Shown piece after piece: positions 46,601 through 58,600 of a DNA stretch of 64,000 nucleotides. Positions within the stretch are counted from its first letter, which is position 1, and every line of letters begins with the position of its first letter. The translations under genes were made by a program, and so were the position numbers. This DNA comes from Aphrocallistes beatrix (taxonomy: Eukaryota > Porifera > Hexactinellida > Sceptrulophora > Aphrocallistidae). Under the pieces are notes generated by a model. That model saw only the letters and a program-made list of their open reading frames with translations, made no database searches and was not told where the DNA came from. Location of the stretch: contig OY725491.1 in the NCBI GenBank assembly GCA_963281255.1, positions 2,542,001 through 2,606,000 of the forward strand, given 5' to 3'.

Positions 46601-49600
46601 CGGACTCTTACTAGCTACCGCAGTAATACGCATTCAGTTTATAATAGACAAGCGCGCTTCGCTTGCTTGCGCTGCGCGGCTGGCGGGCACTTTGTGTCCG
46701 CCGGAGGCTCCCTTCGGTCTCCTGAGGTCACATTGGTTAATTATATGGGAAATACTTGTAACATCTCTAAATACGTCTGCCTACTGTTATAATCGATATC
46801 GCACGAAAAATCACCAAAATTATCAATTTTTAAAATTTGATGCGTAATGATGACGTCATTACAAAGTGATGAGTCATCATTTTTTATTATAGTTGCATCA
46901 TATGTGAGGTATGTTAGTATACATATTCTGTTAAAATTTCAGCCTCTATCACCTATAATGGATGAGTTATGCTCGAATAACTCTGTTGCTTAACTTTTAA
47001 AAATGTGACAATGACGTCATAATTCCATGATGAGTCGACATTCTGCTCTGAGCTCAGACCTTACTGGAGCCATAGCCAAAATGCTCCCACATGCCAAAAA
47101 TTAGCTTTCTATGACCGGCAGTTTCTTCAATCAATTCGTTACAGATATATATATATATATTTATATATATATATATATCCTTACTATTAAAACTCGATTA
47201 ATTGTTTGTGTATGTGTGTATGTGTATATATATACACGTATATATATATCTCTGTAACGAATTGATTGAAGAAACTACCTGGCACAGAAAGCTGATTTTT
47301 GGCATGTGGGAGTCTTTTGGCTATGGCTCCAGTAAGTTCTGAGCTCAGAGCAAAATGTCTACTCATCATGGAATTATGACGTCATTGTCACATTTTTAAA
47401 AGTTAAGCAATACAGTTATTCGAGCATAACTCGGCCATTATAGGAGATAGAAGGCTGAAATTTTAAGAGAATGTGTATATTAATATACCTCACATATGAT
47501 GCAACTATCATCAAAAAAATGATGACTCATCACTTGTTATGACGTCATCATTACTCATCAAAATTTTAAAAATTGATAAATTTGGTGATTTTTCTTGCGA
47601 TATCGATTATAACAGTAGGACAGACGTATTTAGAGATGTTATCTCCCTTATAATTAACCAATGTGACCCCAGACGACCAAGGGTTCCTCCGGCGGACACA
47701 AAGTGTCCGCCAGCCGCGCAGCGCAAGCAAGCGAAGCGCGCTTGTATATATATATACAGGGTGGCCCATAAGTTCTGTCCCAAGCTTCATTAGGTATAAA
47801 ATTTCTTATACTCAAACAATATTAGTTATTATTGTCTTTAGAGATTGTAATTCGAATACTTTCAACGATTTAAAAAGATTTTTCGAGTCTGAGACCTAGA
47901 ACTGTGTTTTGTACGGTGAGTTTGGTGAATAAAAAATGTGCCCTGGCTCGCAGCGAAAATCGCGAATCAGAGGCCACTGCTTTTCGAATTATCTTTCTAG
48001 AGTCTTCAAATTCTCGGAAAAAATAGCTCTCACATTTTCCTCGAACACTCTAAATTTGTAGAAATATACGATGTGAAGATCAGTGCATTTTGAGGACAAA
48101 TTAGATCAGATTTTTTTGTGATGTGAAAAAAAGTGCCATTTTAGGGAATTTTGCAAAATATACCTAATTTGAACTGCGAATGAATAACTTTTTCTTATGT
48201 CTGAAAATGAATTCAGTGGATTCGTGAAATATTTCTAAGGTGAATGAAAGGTATCTGGTGTTAAATCGTCATGGAACATCGATTATGTAGACAATTTATA
48301 CAGAAGCAGCGGGATCTGATTTGTGATTTTCGCTGCGAGCCAGGACACATTTTTTATTCACCAAACTCACCATACAAAACACAGTTCTAGGTCTCAGACT
48401 CGAAAAATCTTTTTAAATCGTTGAAAGTATTCGAATTGCAATCTCTAAAGACCATAAAAACTAAGACTGTTTGAGTATAAAAATTTTTACACCTAATGAA
48501 GCTTGGGACAGAACTTATGGGCCACCTTGTATATATATATACATTAATCGAGTTTTAATAGTAAGGATATACTATACTGTATATCCTTACTATTAAAACT
48601 CGATTAATGTTTGTTTGTTTGTTTGTGTATATATATCTATATATATATATATCTGTAACGAATTGCTTGAAGAAACTGCCAGGCACAGAAAGCTGATTTT
48701 TGGCATGTGGGAGTCTTTTGACTATAGCTCCACTAAGTTCTGAGCTCAGAGCAAAATGTCGACTCATCATGGAATTATGACGTCATTGTCACATTTTTAA
48801 AAGTTAAGCAACACAGTTATTCGAGCATAACTCAGCCATTATAGGAGATAGAAGACTGAAATTTTAATGGAATATGTATACTAACATACCTCACATATAA
48901 TGTAACTATAATCAAAAATGATGACTCATCACTTTGTTATGACGTCATCATTACGCATCAAAAATTTTAAAATTGAAAAAGTGATTTTTCGAGTGATATC
49001 GATTATCACAGTAGGACAACACTCTACTAGAAGTCTAGTAAACGGGGAAGCCAAAGCTAGCACTAGTGTCTAACAATATTTTATTAATAACAAACACTAA
49101 GAAAACCTATGGACGATTTTTCGTTCGACTTGTAAAACCACATTTATGAATTTCAATTTCAATTACAATCGCCTATATATGAATTCGTGTTTTTCAATTA
49201 CAATTATATTGATTCGAGTTTTTCAATTTCAATTACAAGTACAATTACAATTATGCGAAAACGTAATTAATTGTAATTGAATTAATCTTTACTATTAAAA
49301 CTCGATTAATGATTGTATATATATATATATATATACACTAAGCGGACAAAAGTATTTCAACACTTGATTATTTCCCATATAAATAATACTAAAATGAGTC
49401 TATTCATGAAGAGGGTTACTTCTAAACGGTATGGGATACAGCTAATCGGATTCCAGATTCGAATAATACGCATTCAAATTAGTCACAGGTTAATTTTTCT
49501 AATAATCATTCAATCCTAACTATTTGTAATTATCAATCAGTGCCAATTTATGCCACATACACCCATTTTGACCACTATACATGATGACAATGAATTACCT

Positions 49601-52600
49601 ATGCTGGCTCAGGCTGATAAGATTGTTCATTGAGTTGAGTAATTTATTAGTTATGGTCAAATATGGCTAATTCAAATGTGTAGATTTCGAATCTGAAATC
49701 AGATTTTTAGTATCTCTTTGAATTTGAACGTTTTGCCCTACATGAAAAAATCCTATTTAGTATTATTTGTATGGGAAAGAATCAAGTGTTGAAATACTTT
49801 TGTCCGCTTAGTGTATATATATATATATCTGTAACGAATTGATTGTAAGTTCTGAGCTCAGTCGAAAACGTCGACTCATCATGGAATTATGACGTCATTG
49901 TCACCTTTTTTATAATTAGAAATTTCAGTTTTTCGACCATAACTCAGCCATTTTAAGTGATAGAAGGCTGAAATTTTAATAGAATATGTATATTAATATA
50001 TCTCACATATGATACAACTATCATAAAAAAATGATGACTCATCACTCTGTTATGACGTCATCATTACGCATCAAAATTTTAAAAATTGATAAATTTGTTG
50101 ATTTTTGGTGCGATATCGATTATAACGGTAGGACAAACGTATTTAGAGATGTTATCTCCCTTATAATTAATCAATGTGACCTCAGGCTCCTCCGGCGGAC
50201 ACAAAGTGTCCGCTAGCCGCGCAGCGCAAGCAAGCGAAGCGCGATTGTTACAATTATAATTGAACCCAACCCTGGATAGGAACATGGTAATTAGAACCCG
50301 ACATCATACGATACATCCCGAAATGGTGTTCCAATAGATCTGTTTGTAAAAAGTAGGACAACACATAGGAAAAACCACAAGAGTTAGTCAAATGGCTAGT
50401 AAATCAGTGACGACCTCCTTAATATGCTCTTTGGCTCGGGGTATATGGAATGACTGCTTTGTGCTTTTTAGAATTAGCGTCGTGTAGTGAAGCAAGTTCT
50501 TGAAAATATGGAAACGGGAATGTTTTGTCCATGAAAATAGGCTGAGGTAAATGAATAGGAATTGATTTCAAGGTACAAATGTGCATATAATTCTTTCAGC
50601 CATCTTAGCGAGAGCGAACGTGATGTTATTTTCATCAGGAAACCATACAAACCAACTATTAGGTGGTGAAATCAAGGTTAACTTATCTTTCAAGTCTTTG
50701 TTGGCGATGAACTTCATTTCCTCCTCACTCTCGGATCTCAAACTTGCATTGTCACATTTTTTAAATTAGAAATATCAGTTTTTCGACAATAACTCAGCCA
50801 TTTTAGGTGATAGAAGGCTGAGCTTTCGATTTGCATACAGAATTACTGTAATAGGACAATTATTGTGGTTCCTACATCCGATTTAAGTACATCAGTTTAG
50901 GATACTGCCTTCGAACGTGATTTTTGAGTTCCCTAAGGCTGTATTTCATTTCTGAGCAAATTATTAAAACTGATCCTTCCATTAAATTCTACATATAAAA
51001 AAACATAAATATTGATTTATTTGTAGCATTATGGTTTTAGGCTGGGCAATAAATTGTTTATGAAATGGTATACTACCACTTTTGTCCCATTTTTAGGGGG
51101 AGAAAATTGGGAAAAATCCACGTAAAGTTGCATAATTACTGTTTATCACAGGTTATTGTACTGAACACCTCCCGTTTACTTCATCACACATATGTTCTTA
51201 GTTATTTGACCTTGTAATGATCTTATTCCACGAATTCAAAAGAAAATATCACAAATTAATTTTTAAGCCATTTTCAATGGGAAGATTCCAATTTTTCAAA
51301 AGTCACCTAAACCATGTATATAAATCGAACGTCCCAATCACCATAATTGTTCTATCACAACAACCCTATATGCAAATCGAAAGCTGATCCCCTGAGCTAT
51401 ACAATGGACAAATCGAAAATAGTATAAAATCTGAGTACCTAATTTACGGAACTTGACCGAATGGTTCCAGAATTTTATATTGCCTAATTTACGTAATACA
51501 GTACACCCTCGCTAATCCGAACAGCTCTGTTCCAATGTTCGAAAAAATCGTTCGGATTAGTGAATTTGTTCCGATTAGTGAAATAACACTAATTCAATAG
51601 GGCATTAAATATAATAAATTTGTATTGTTAGAATATTAAAGATATTATTTCGCTATGATTGCTTATTTAATGAGGTTTCTCAATCTTATTGATAGACTTA
51701 AGTTTATAAACGTTTATTCAAATCATAGAGGCGAATAAAATTCTATTTTAGGTTTTCGGATTTTAAGAATGAAGTGTTCGGATTAGCGAGGGTTCGGATT
51801 GGCGAGGTTCGGACTAGCGAGGGTGTACTGTATTCCATATAAATTAGGTATTTATAATATCCGAGATGGAATATTCCGTGAAATAGGCATTTAAAATTCC
51901 GGAATCGTCCCGTAAATTGGGTACTCAGATTTCAGATTTCAGATTTCGGTTTGACCTTGCAGCAGTACACTAGCATCGTAGCAGATCTTCAGGATGAATT
52001 TTATTACATACAGGAGGACTATAAAGCACGAGTTAACCTGGAACTGATGTGCTCTTGCATTGTTTCCCCTCTCTCCAGCCTCATCAGAGAAATCATCGAT
52101 GGTTGAGACAATTGTCTGGAATGTCCTTGAAACGGAAGAACAGCATCATGGCGACAAACCCTTGAGCTGTGATAGATCGTCTCCTGAGTAGCAACAAACC
52201 TAACGTGAATCACACTTGTAGACAGAAAGTTGTGCATCCGCTGCAGTACTGCGAACATGTCACCTACACGTCCGATCGCGCCAGCCACGTCCACCACCAC
52301 GATAAGCGATAAACAATGAATGTATATCGCCCGAGCGCAATGCTCTTTGATGCGCTATTGAACACCAGACAAGTGGCCGCTCATTACAGAGGCACCGTCG
52401 TAACACTGTGCAACACATTGATCAATTGACACAGCATTGTCGCGGAGGGTGTTGAGGATGGCGTCACACAAGGTCAAGGCGGTTAAATCACTGCATGCCG
52501 TGAACTTGATGAATCGTTCCTTGATCTGTCATACTTTCACGTAGCGCAGGCACAGCGACAGCTGTTCCATTTTTGCTAAATCCTTCGTTTCATCAGCTTG

Positions 52601-55600
52601 CAGGGAAAGTACACCCGCTTCGTTGATATCACGAACGATGTCCTCCGTGACCAGTGCTGCCGCGGAGCGCAAGATATAATCTTGAATGGAGTGATGAGTG
52701 TACTTGGCATTGTTTGGGCTATCAGTGAGACGGACGTGAACAATGGGATCATACTCAGAGACCAGCTCCAGGAATGCGAGGAAGTTACCACGGTTGCGAC
52801 CGGGATTTTCTAGGTCTGCAGTTTCCCTATGACCCCTAAGGGCTATACCCTGCTTCGCGCACATGAGCACCGTCTTCACCACACACCCAAGATAGTGTTT
52901 GTTTACATTCACAAGCCTTTCATGTGTATGATCCAGCTGCGTCGCAATGGTATGCCCAGTGCCTTTGGTGTGTTTGTTCTTCCATCCACTGTTGCATAGC
53001 TAAAATGTGTGCATTACTGGCGTCATGCTCCTTGATCTACAACAATATTGTACAACTGTCACTAATCGTTATTATTAAATAATGTATACAAAATTATAAA
53101 TATAAATATTGGTTTTAGATGACTTAATTATTCATTAAGAAAATGAATAAACCAAGATGCTTAATTTCTATTTACGACGTATCAAACCTGAGAGATACGA
53201 TGAATGTAATTTGTAATTTGTAAAGAGTTCAGGGTGTACAAAAACCCTCTCCCAATTTTACTCGAGTGTCCATAAAACCAAGCACCCTCAACATAGTCCT
53301 ATAATCTTGAAATCTTCCCCCCCTCTGGCGCTGCGCCTGCCTCTCAACAGGAGTCACTTTCATTTGTTTCTGTAAAAGGACCCACTGTATGACTGATTGC
53401 CTCCAAAGCTGTATATTTACCTTCGACAAGATATTTTTTACTTCTGACAACGCTGGTCGTTTTGCACATTTTTCTTCTTCCTTTCCCTTGTAATCCGTAA
53501 ACCTTGTTTCAATCTTGCGATTTCGTTGTTTGTGTCCGATATAATTTAATTCAATATATCCAGAAAATTCCATATTCTTGGCTTGCTACATTATATTAAG
53601 GACTTTGGTCTTTCATGATAATTTTCAGCCCAATTATTTGTGGCCATCTTCTGGTGGAACTTGACGAATCCAACTTCTCTAAACAAATAATTTGAGCTTC
53701 TCCACACTATCTATTTGATGCTCTTCGAGATTAAGATTTTGTGTATTAATTTGTTTGGAAACTATCTAAGTAAGGATGACTACTGTGATGTAGTTAGTCC
53801 GAATATTAGCTTCGTGGGGGGGGGGGAGGTCACTGAATTAGTCTAAACTCCCAGACCTATTTATACTACGTAGTTTACTTCGTACTATCCAGTTTTGTTA
53901 CTTGCCATTTAGTTACTTCATAGTATCAACTTTCTACTATACCCTACTATTTACACTACCTCAAACGTGTTTTCTTACCCGTGTGTCAGAGGGTTGCAGA
54001 TGAGCTGGATAAGATGTTCCTAAACGAGGAAAATCAGGTCGTGTATAGTGGTGTTTGTTCTCTGACCCCCGGTAGTGAGAGCTTCGGTGACCTTACCTCC
54101 ATCACCAAGTTCTGTAAGCACTATGGATTAATTGAGGAGGATCCGAGACCCCTCCTTTCGGAAATCGCCCTTGCGGACATGTTTCGTCGCGGTGGAGAAG
54201 ACCTTCTAACAGACCTGCTGGGGCTCTACAACTTTCTTCTCCCCCACAGCCGCTTCTTCTTTCGGATCCACCAAGCTATTAAGATAAGCATCACCCTCCC
54301 AGTAACAAGTGCATCATGTGACCGCTCATTCAGTGCTTGACGGCGCATCAAGACGTACCTAAGACAAACTATCCGATCAGCGAACTACTGACCTGGCTGT
54401 GTTGACTATCAACAGGGAGGAGCTTCACAAGATCAAGACAGAAGTGGTAATCCAGATTCATGGAGAAAAATCAGAGGATAATACTATGCAAATCACATAC
54501 GCGTATTCTGACTTGTTAATTAATATGATACAAATTCTTTATTTGGTTGAATATGGTTACATCAGTGCCGAAGCCACCAGACTTTAAGTGGTCCGGTTGC
54601 TCCGAGTCAACCGTAGCAAATAATTAAAGTTGAATAGAATTCCCACCGTAACGGTGGTTAATGCTCTGTATTTAGATATGATTGCATGAAAAAAACAACC
54701 CCCTAAACCTGGTGCTACAAAGACGATTCCCCTGTAAGTACAATGGCACATAATATCACGACTACAAACATGTGCGTGGTTTGTTTAAAGTCACGTGGGA
54801 CTGTCAGGCCAAAATTGGTCCGAGGGACCAGTTTTGGTCGCCAAAATTGCCAAAACTGGTCCCCTCGTTAAATTTTGTCACCCGGGCCAGTTTTTGATCC
54901 GGGAGACCAATAATTATTTCTAACACGGTTATATTGAGTATAATATGATATAAATGTTAGTTTTTAATTCTGGTATAAGTGAGTAATTACAAAATAATAA
55001 ATACGTAAGTATAAAGTGGCTTGTTCATGATATAAAGTGTACTAATAAAAAAAAATAATAAATAAGTTGAGTCGCTAGTTCACAGGGGCGGATCCAGGAT
55101 TTCACGAAAGGGGGGGCCCAAAGCGAGTGGAACGAGCGACTTTAAAATTTTTTGAATAATTATATTAAAACCCATATCGAATGACCATTTGCATATAGTA
55201 GTACTATACTAAGATTCATAATATTTTTTAGGATGTAATACTGTGCCACTGTATTACCACTAGAGACTGAAAACTAGCAGCTGCTGATGGCTAGCACAGT
55301 CTCATCACCTGCGTTATCTAATAGATTTCTTAACTTCATCAAGCGTGGTCTTTTGATGGCAAACCGATCTACAATCTCAGAATACGTGAGATTAATGTCT
55401 TTGTGGACATAAAGAAGAATTAAATCATTTAATCGTTCTTCACCCATTGAGCTACGGAGTTCCGTCTTTACATATGGCCGGGCAGAATTGGCCCTCTCAA
55501 CAGTAGCAGATGTCACTGGTGCTACTAACAAAAGGTGTAAACTGCACGATATATTGGGATAGAGGTGACAGTTAGTAGCAAGATACGTGTCGGACAGAGA

Positions 55601-58600
55601 TTGGGGTAGACTTTCACTAGCTTTCCATCGCATTATCCATAAAAATACATGAATGTTACCGGAATAGTTAAATTTACTGAGAAAATTCCCCATGCGCAGA
55701 CCAATCTGGAAAGGGTCGCCTTTCTAGATTGACCTAAAGAAAATGGGGCCCCCAAATATGTAACAAGGAATATACTGCTACGAGAACGAGTGCATTAGGC
55801 TAGTCCTCGAAGGGGGGCCCAGGCCCCTTGGCCCCCCCTGGATCCGCCTATGGTTCATACGTACTAAACTATTCTAAGCACAAACTCAAGGACTCCCACC
55901 GCCACAGGAATAACATACCCATTTGGTCTTCAATTGCAGTGGTCCTATATTTGCGCACAAGGAGTGGTACCTTCCACGACATTTTGTGCACTGTACCAGC
56001 CCTGAAGATAGGAGCTCTGGCATGCGACAATCACAATAAACCTTTATGGTTTCAGTTGATTTAATACGCATTGTGAGTCTTCTAGCCTTGCGAACAGGAA
56101 ACATTTGAAATTCTCCAGCTTCTAGACATTTCAAAAGGTGTTCTCTCAGTTCACCTTGCTCTAACACGTAGCTTTCTGGTTGTTTCCCCGAGGCAAAGGG
56201 TTGTCGCATTTGCAATAGCAAATAGACCACAATCGTTAAGACCGGACTGCATCTGAACATTTACATATTTTAATATTATTTCAGGCATTCGAGTAGCCAT
56301 TAATGCCGCAATCTGTTGCTTCAAAACTGCATGAGGAGAGCAGTACATGCTGTCATATACAAATACAATGTTAGGATGGATCGTACCGATAGTACTGATA
56401 GTCAGCCAGTGTTTAGCAGCATTCAGGATTTGGATAAATTCATCTGTCTCTATGCAAAAGATAGTTTACTATCTTTTGCTTCTTAGCCTTTGGCGAGCTA
56501 CATCCCAATGGTGGTAATAGACATGGAGTATATGTCCCAGATGAAAATGGTTGCGATAATGGTTGGTATGATTTACTGTTTCATTAGGTAGACAATATGT
56601 TTCATTAAGATTGGAATGGTCCATAGATAGACAGCTGCTTGATGGTGATGGGGACCGACTTTGGGATTTATAAGGCTTAAGGTGACTTCCATTAATGCGA
56701 TCCACAGTGCAATCAGGATTAATAACGAGCTGAAGTGAGTATAGCCCCTTTCCCAAATTTTTGATTATAGTATGTATAAGGTCCTAGCCATTTTACATCC
56801 AATTTTCCTCCCTTTCGCTTCTTCCTTCGAAGGTCCTTCATGAGAACTTTTACGCCACACTGAAACGCATCAAACTTAGCATGCTTTCGATCATACTGTT
56901 CTTTTTGCACTTCTTGAGCCCTATTGAGTTTGCCTTTGCTTCTAGAAGTATCCCATCGCGGTTTACCACTGATCAATGACATCTGTTTTCAGATCTGGAG
57001 CATCCTTGTATATATTTAGACTTTCTTCTGCAGTTTTTACAGACACCTCAACATCTATCGGCAGAATTGCTCTCCGACCGAACATTACCTCGAAGGGGGT
57101 GAAACGTGTTGTCTCATGCTTCGATGTATTATATGCAAATACGCACGTATCTAGATAAGTATCCCATAACTATTAGTATTTTTTATCATCTACAAATTTC
57201 ACTAGCTGCTTTGCAGGGTTTGATTCCATCGCTCATCTAAACCATTTGCCTATGATATGTAAAAATAGATAAAGGTCGATTGAAATATTATCATTTTATA
57301 AAAATCATTAGTGAAATAATAAAGAAATAAAAGAATTGATGACTTAAGCCTTCCGGATTTCCCATTACCTATTATTTCATAGACGATGAAACTAAATCAG
57401 CAGAAACCTGAGGATGGTATGGAGTGGTGAGACGATGATTGATGCTCAACTTCTTCATAAGCTCATTGTTAAGTTTATTCACGAACTATTTGGTAAATCA
57501 TATTTTTTATGGACTAGCTATGGAATAAATAGTGACTAAAACTGTAGAAATCGAATAGTACCAGGACTTGGTATATAGGTATAGAGTGAAGCCCTATAAG
57601 CTTATAGATACCTCCCAGTGCGATTGTAACGTCATTACATCCTTACATCCAATGAGGAGAGGACTGCGTTAGTGTACGCAATTAAATCGCACAAAAATTG
57701 ACCCGGACCAATTTTGGCCCCGGGCCATTTTTTCGTGACAGGACTACATGGGTATTTATGCCGTTCAAAAAATTGTTGCTGAGATTGTAGCGACACAATC
57801 ATACAACTTAGTCAAACATGCCTTGTCTGTCATTCTCCGATCGGACACGCTTTTCACATATTTACAAATTAATTTACTTCTTATTTAAGTTATCTCTCTG
57901 TCGTTCTTCTTACTTTCATTTCTATTTCCCTCTTATCATAAAGGAAAAAAATTGAAATTTTGTAATTTGCGCCGTAAGTAAGGGCCTCAAAAATGTAAAA
58001 AATAGTGTTTATAACAATCTGTACACAGGGATTGCCCGTTTACATGGGCGTATAATCTCTCTTAAAATCGCATAAATATGAGGGGGGGCGAGTTTTTATA
58101 TTTATTGTGTTAATTAAACTATATTCCTCTATATTATATATATCATTGTGTTAATAAAGACCCGATTGTTTAATAATTGAATAGCTGATGTCAAAAACAA
58201 TATCAGAAATGAGAATCTATTGGGGGTTTGGTCCAAACATGTTTCTCCTTTGAGCAGTCGAATCAATGAACTCCTCAATGAGTGGATCAATATCCATGGA
58301 ATGTGTTAACTCCCTATGAAATGGCCAAAATTAACAATGATTCAACCTTTATTGATTGAGAATTTTGGCTGGAGGTATGGATTCTTCGTAGAATGCTAAA
58401 AGATCTCTCCGCATCGCAAGTAGTAACGGGAAGACAAACATATATGACACAAAGCATGTGCGTATTCGGGATCATTAGCTTAAGTGCATCCTCTTCGACT
58501 AGCTTTTCCCTCAATGTTGCTATCGTATGCTGGTTCTGCATTCCTTTTCATCGGGCGAACCAGATATTTCTCTCAAAGAGGTTATCCAGCTTGATTTCCC

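Larger units (their letters stand above)
54802..57740 (-). mobile_element. Ginger-like DNA transposon (integrase, PHD and C48 peptidase relics) with 4-bp target duplication
   Basis: Ends TGTCAGGCCAAAATTGGTCC (left) and, reversed, TGTCACG...GGCCAAAATTGGTCC (right), flanked by GGAC at 54798-54801 and 57741-57744. On the minus strand, in broken frames: the end of an integrase core with its glutamate (GLDERWNQTL near 57240, FAYNTSKHETTRFTPFEVMFGRR before 57060); an integrase C-terminal region (QYDRKHAKF, LMKDLRRKKRKGGK, GLYSL); a C48 peptidase motif QSGLNDCGLFAIA (about 56235); and a PHD-like finger (CDCRMP...CTKCRGRYHSLC...WVCYSC, 55886-56020). As I recall, Ginger1 elements pair Gypsy-like integrases with such accessory domains and make 4-bp duplications. 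A hAT element (55083-55852) is nested inside. Confidence 0.75.

Noticed and set aside
53229-53573. 114-codon minus-strand frame upstream of the hAT N-terminal half
   Set aside because: No hAT or other family motif visible. It may be part of the element's leader but I cannot support that.
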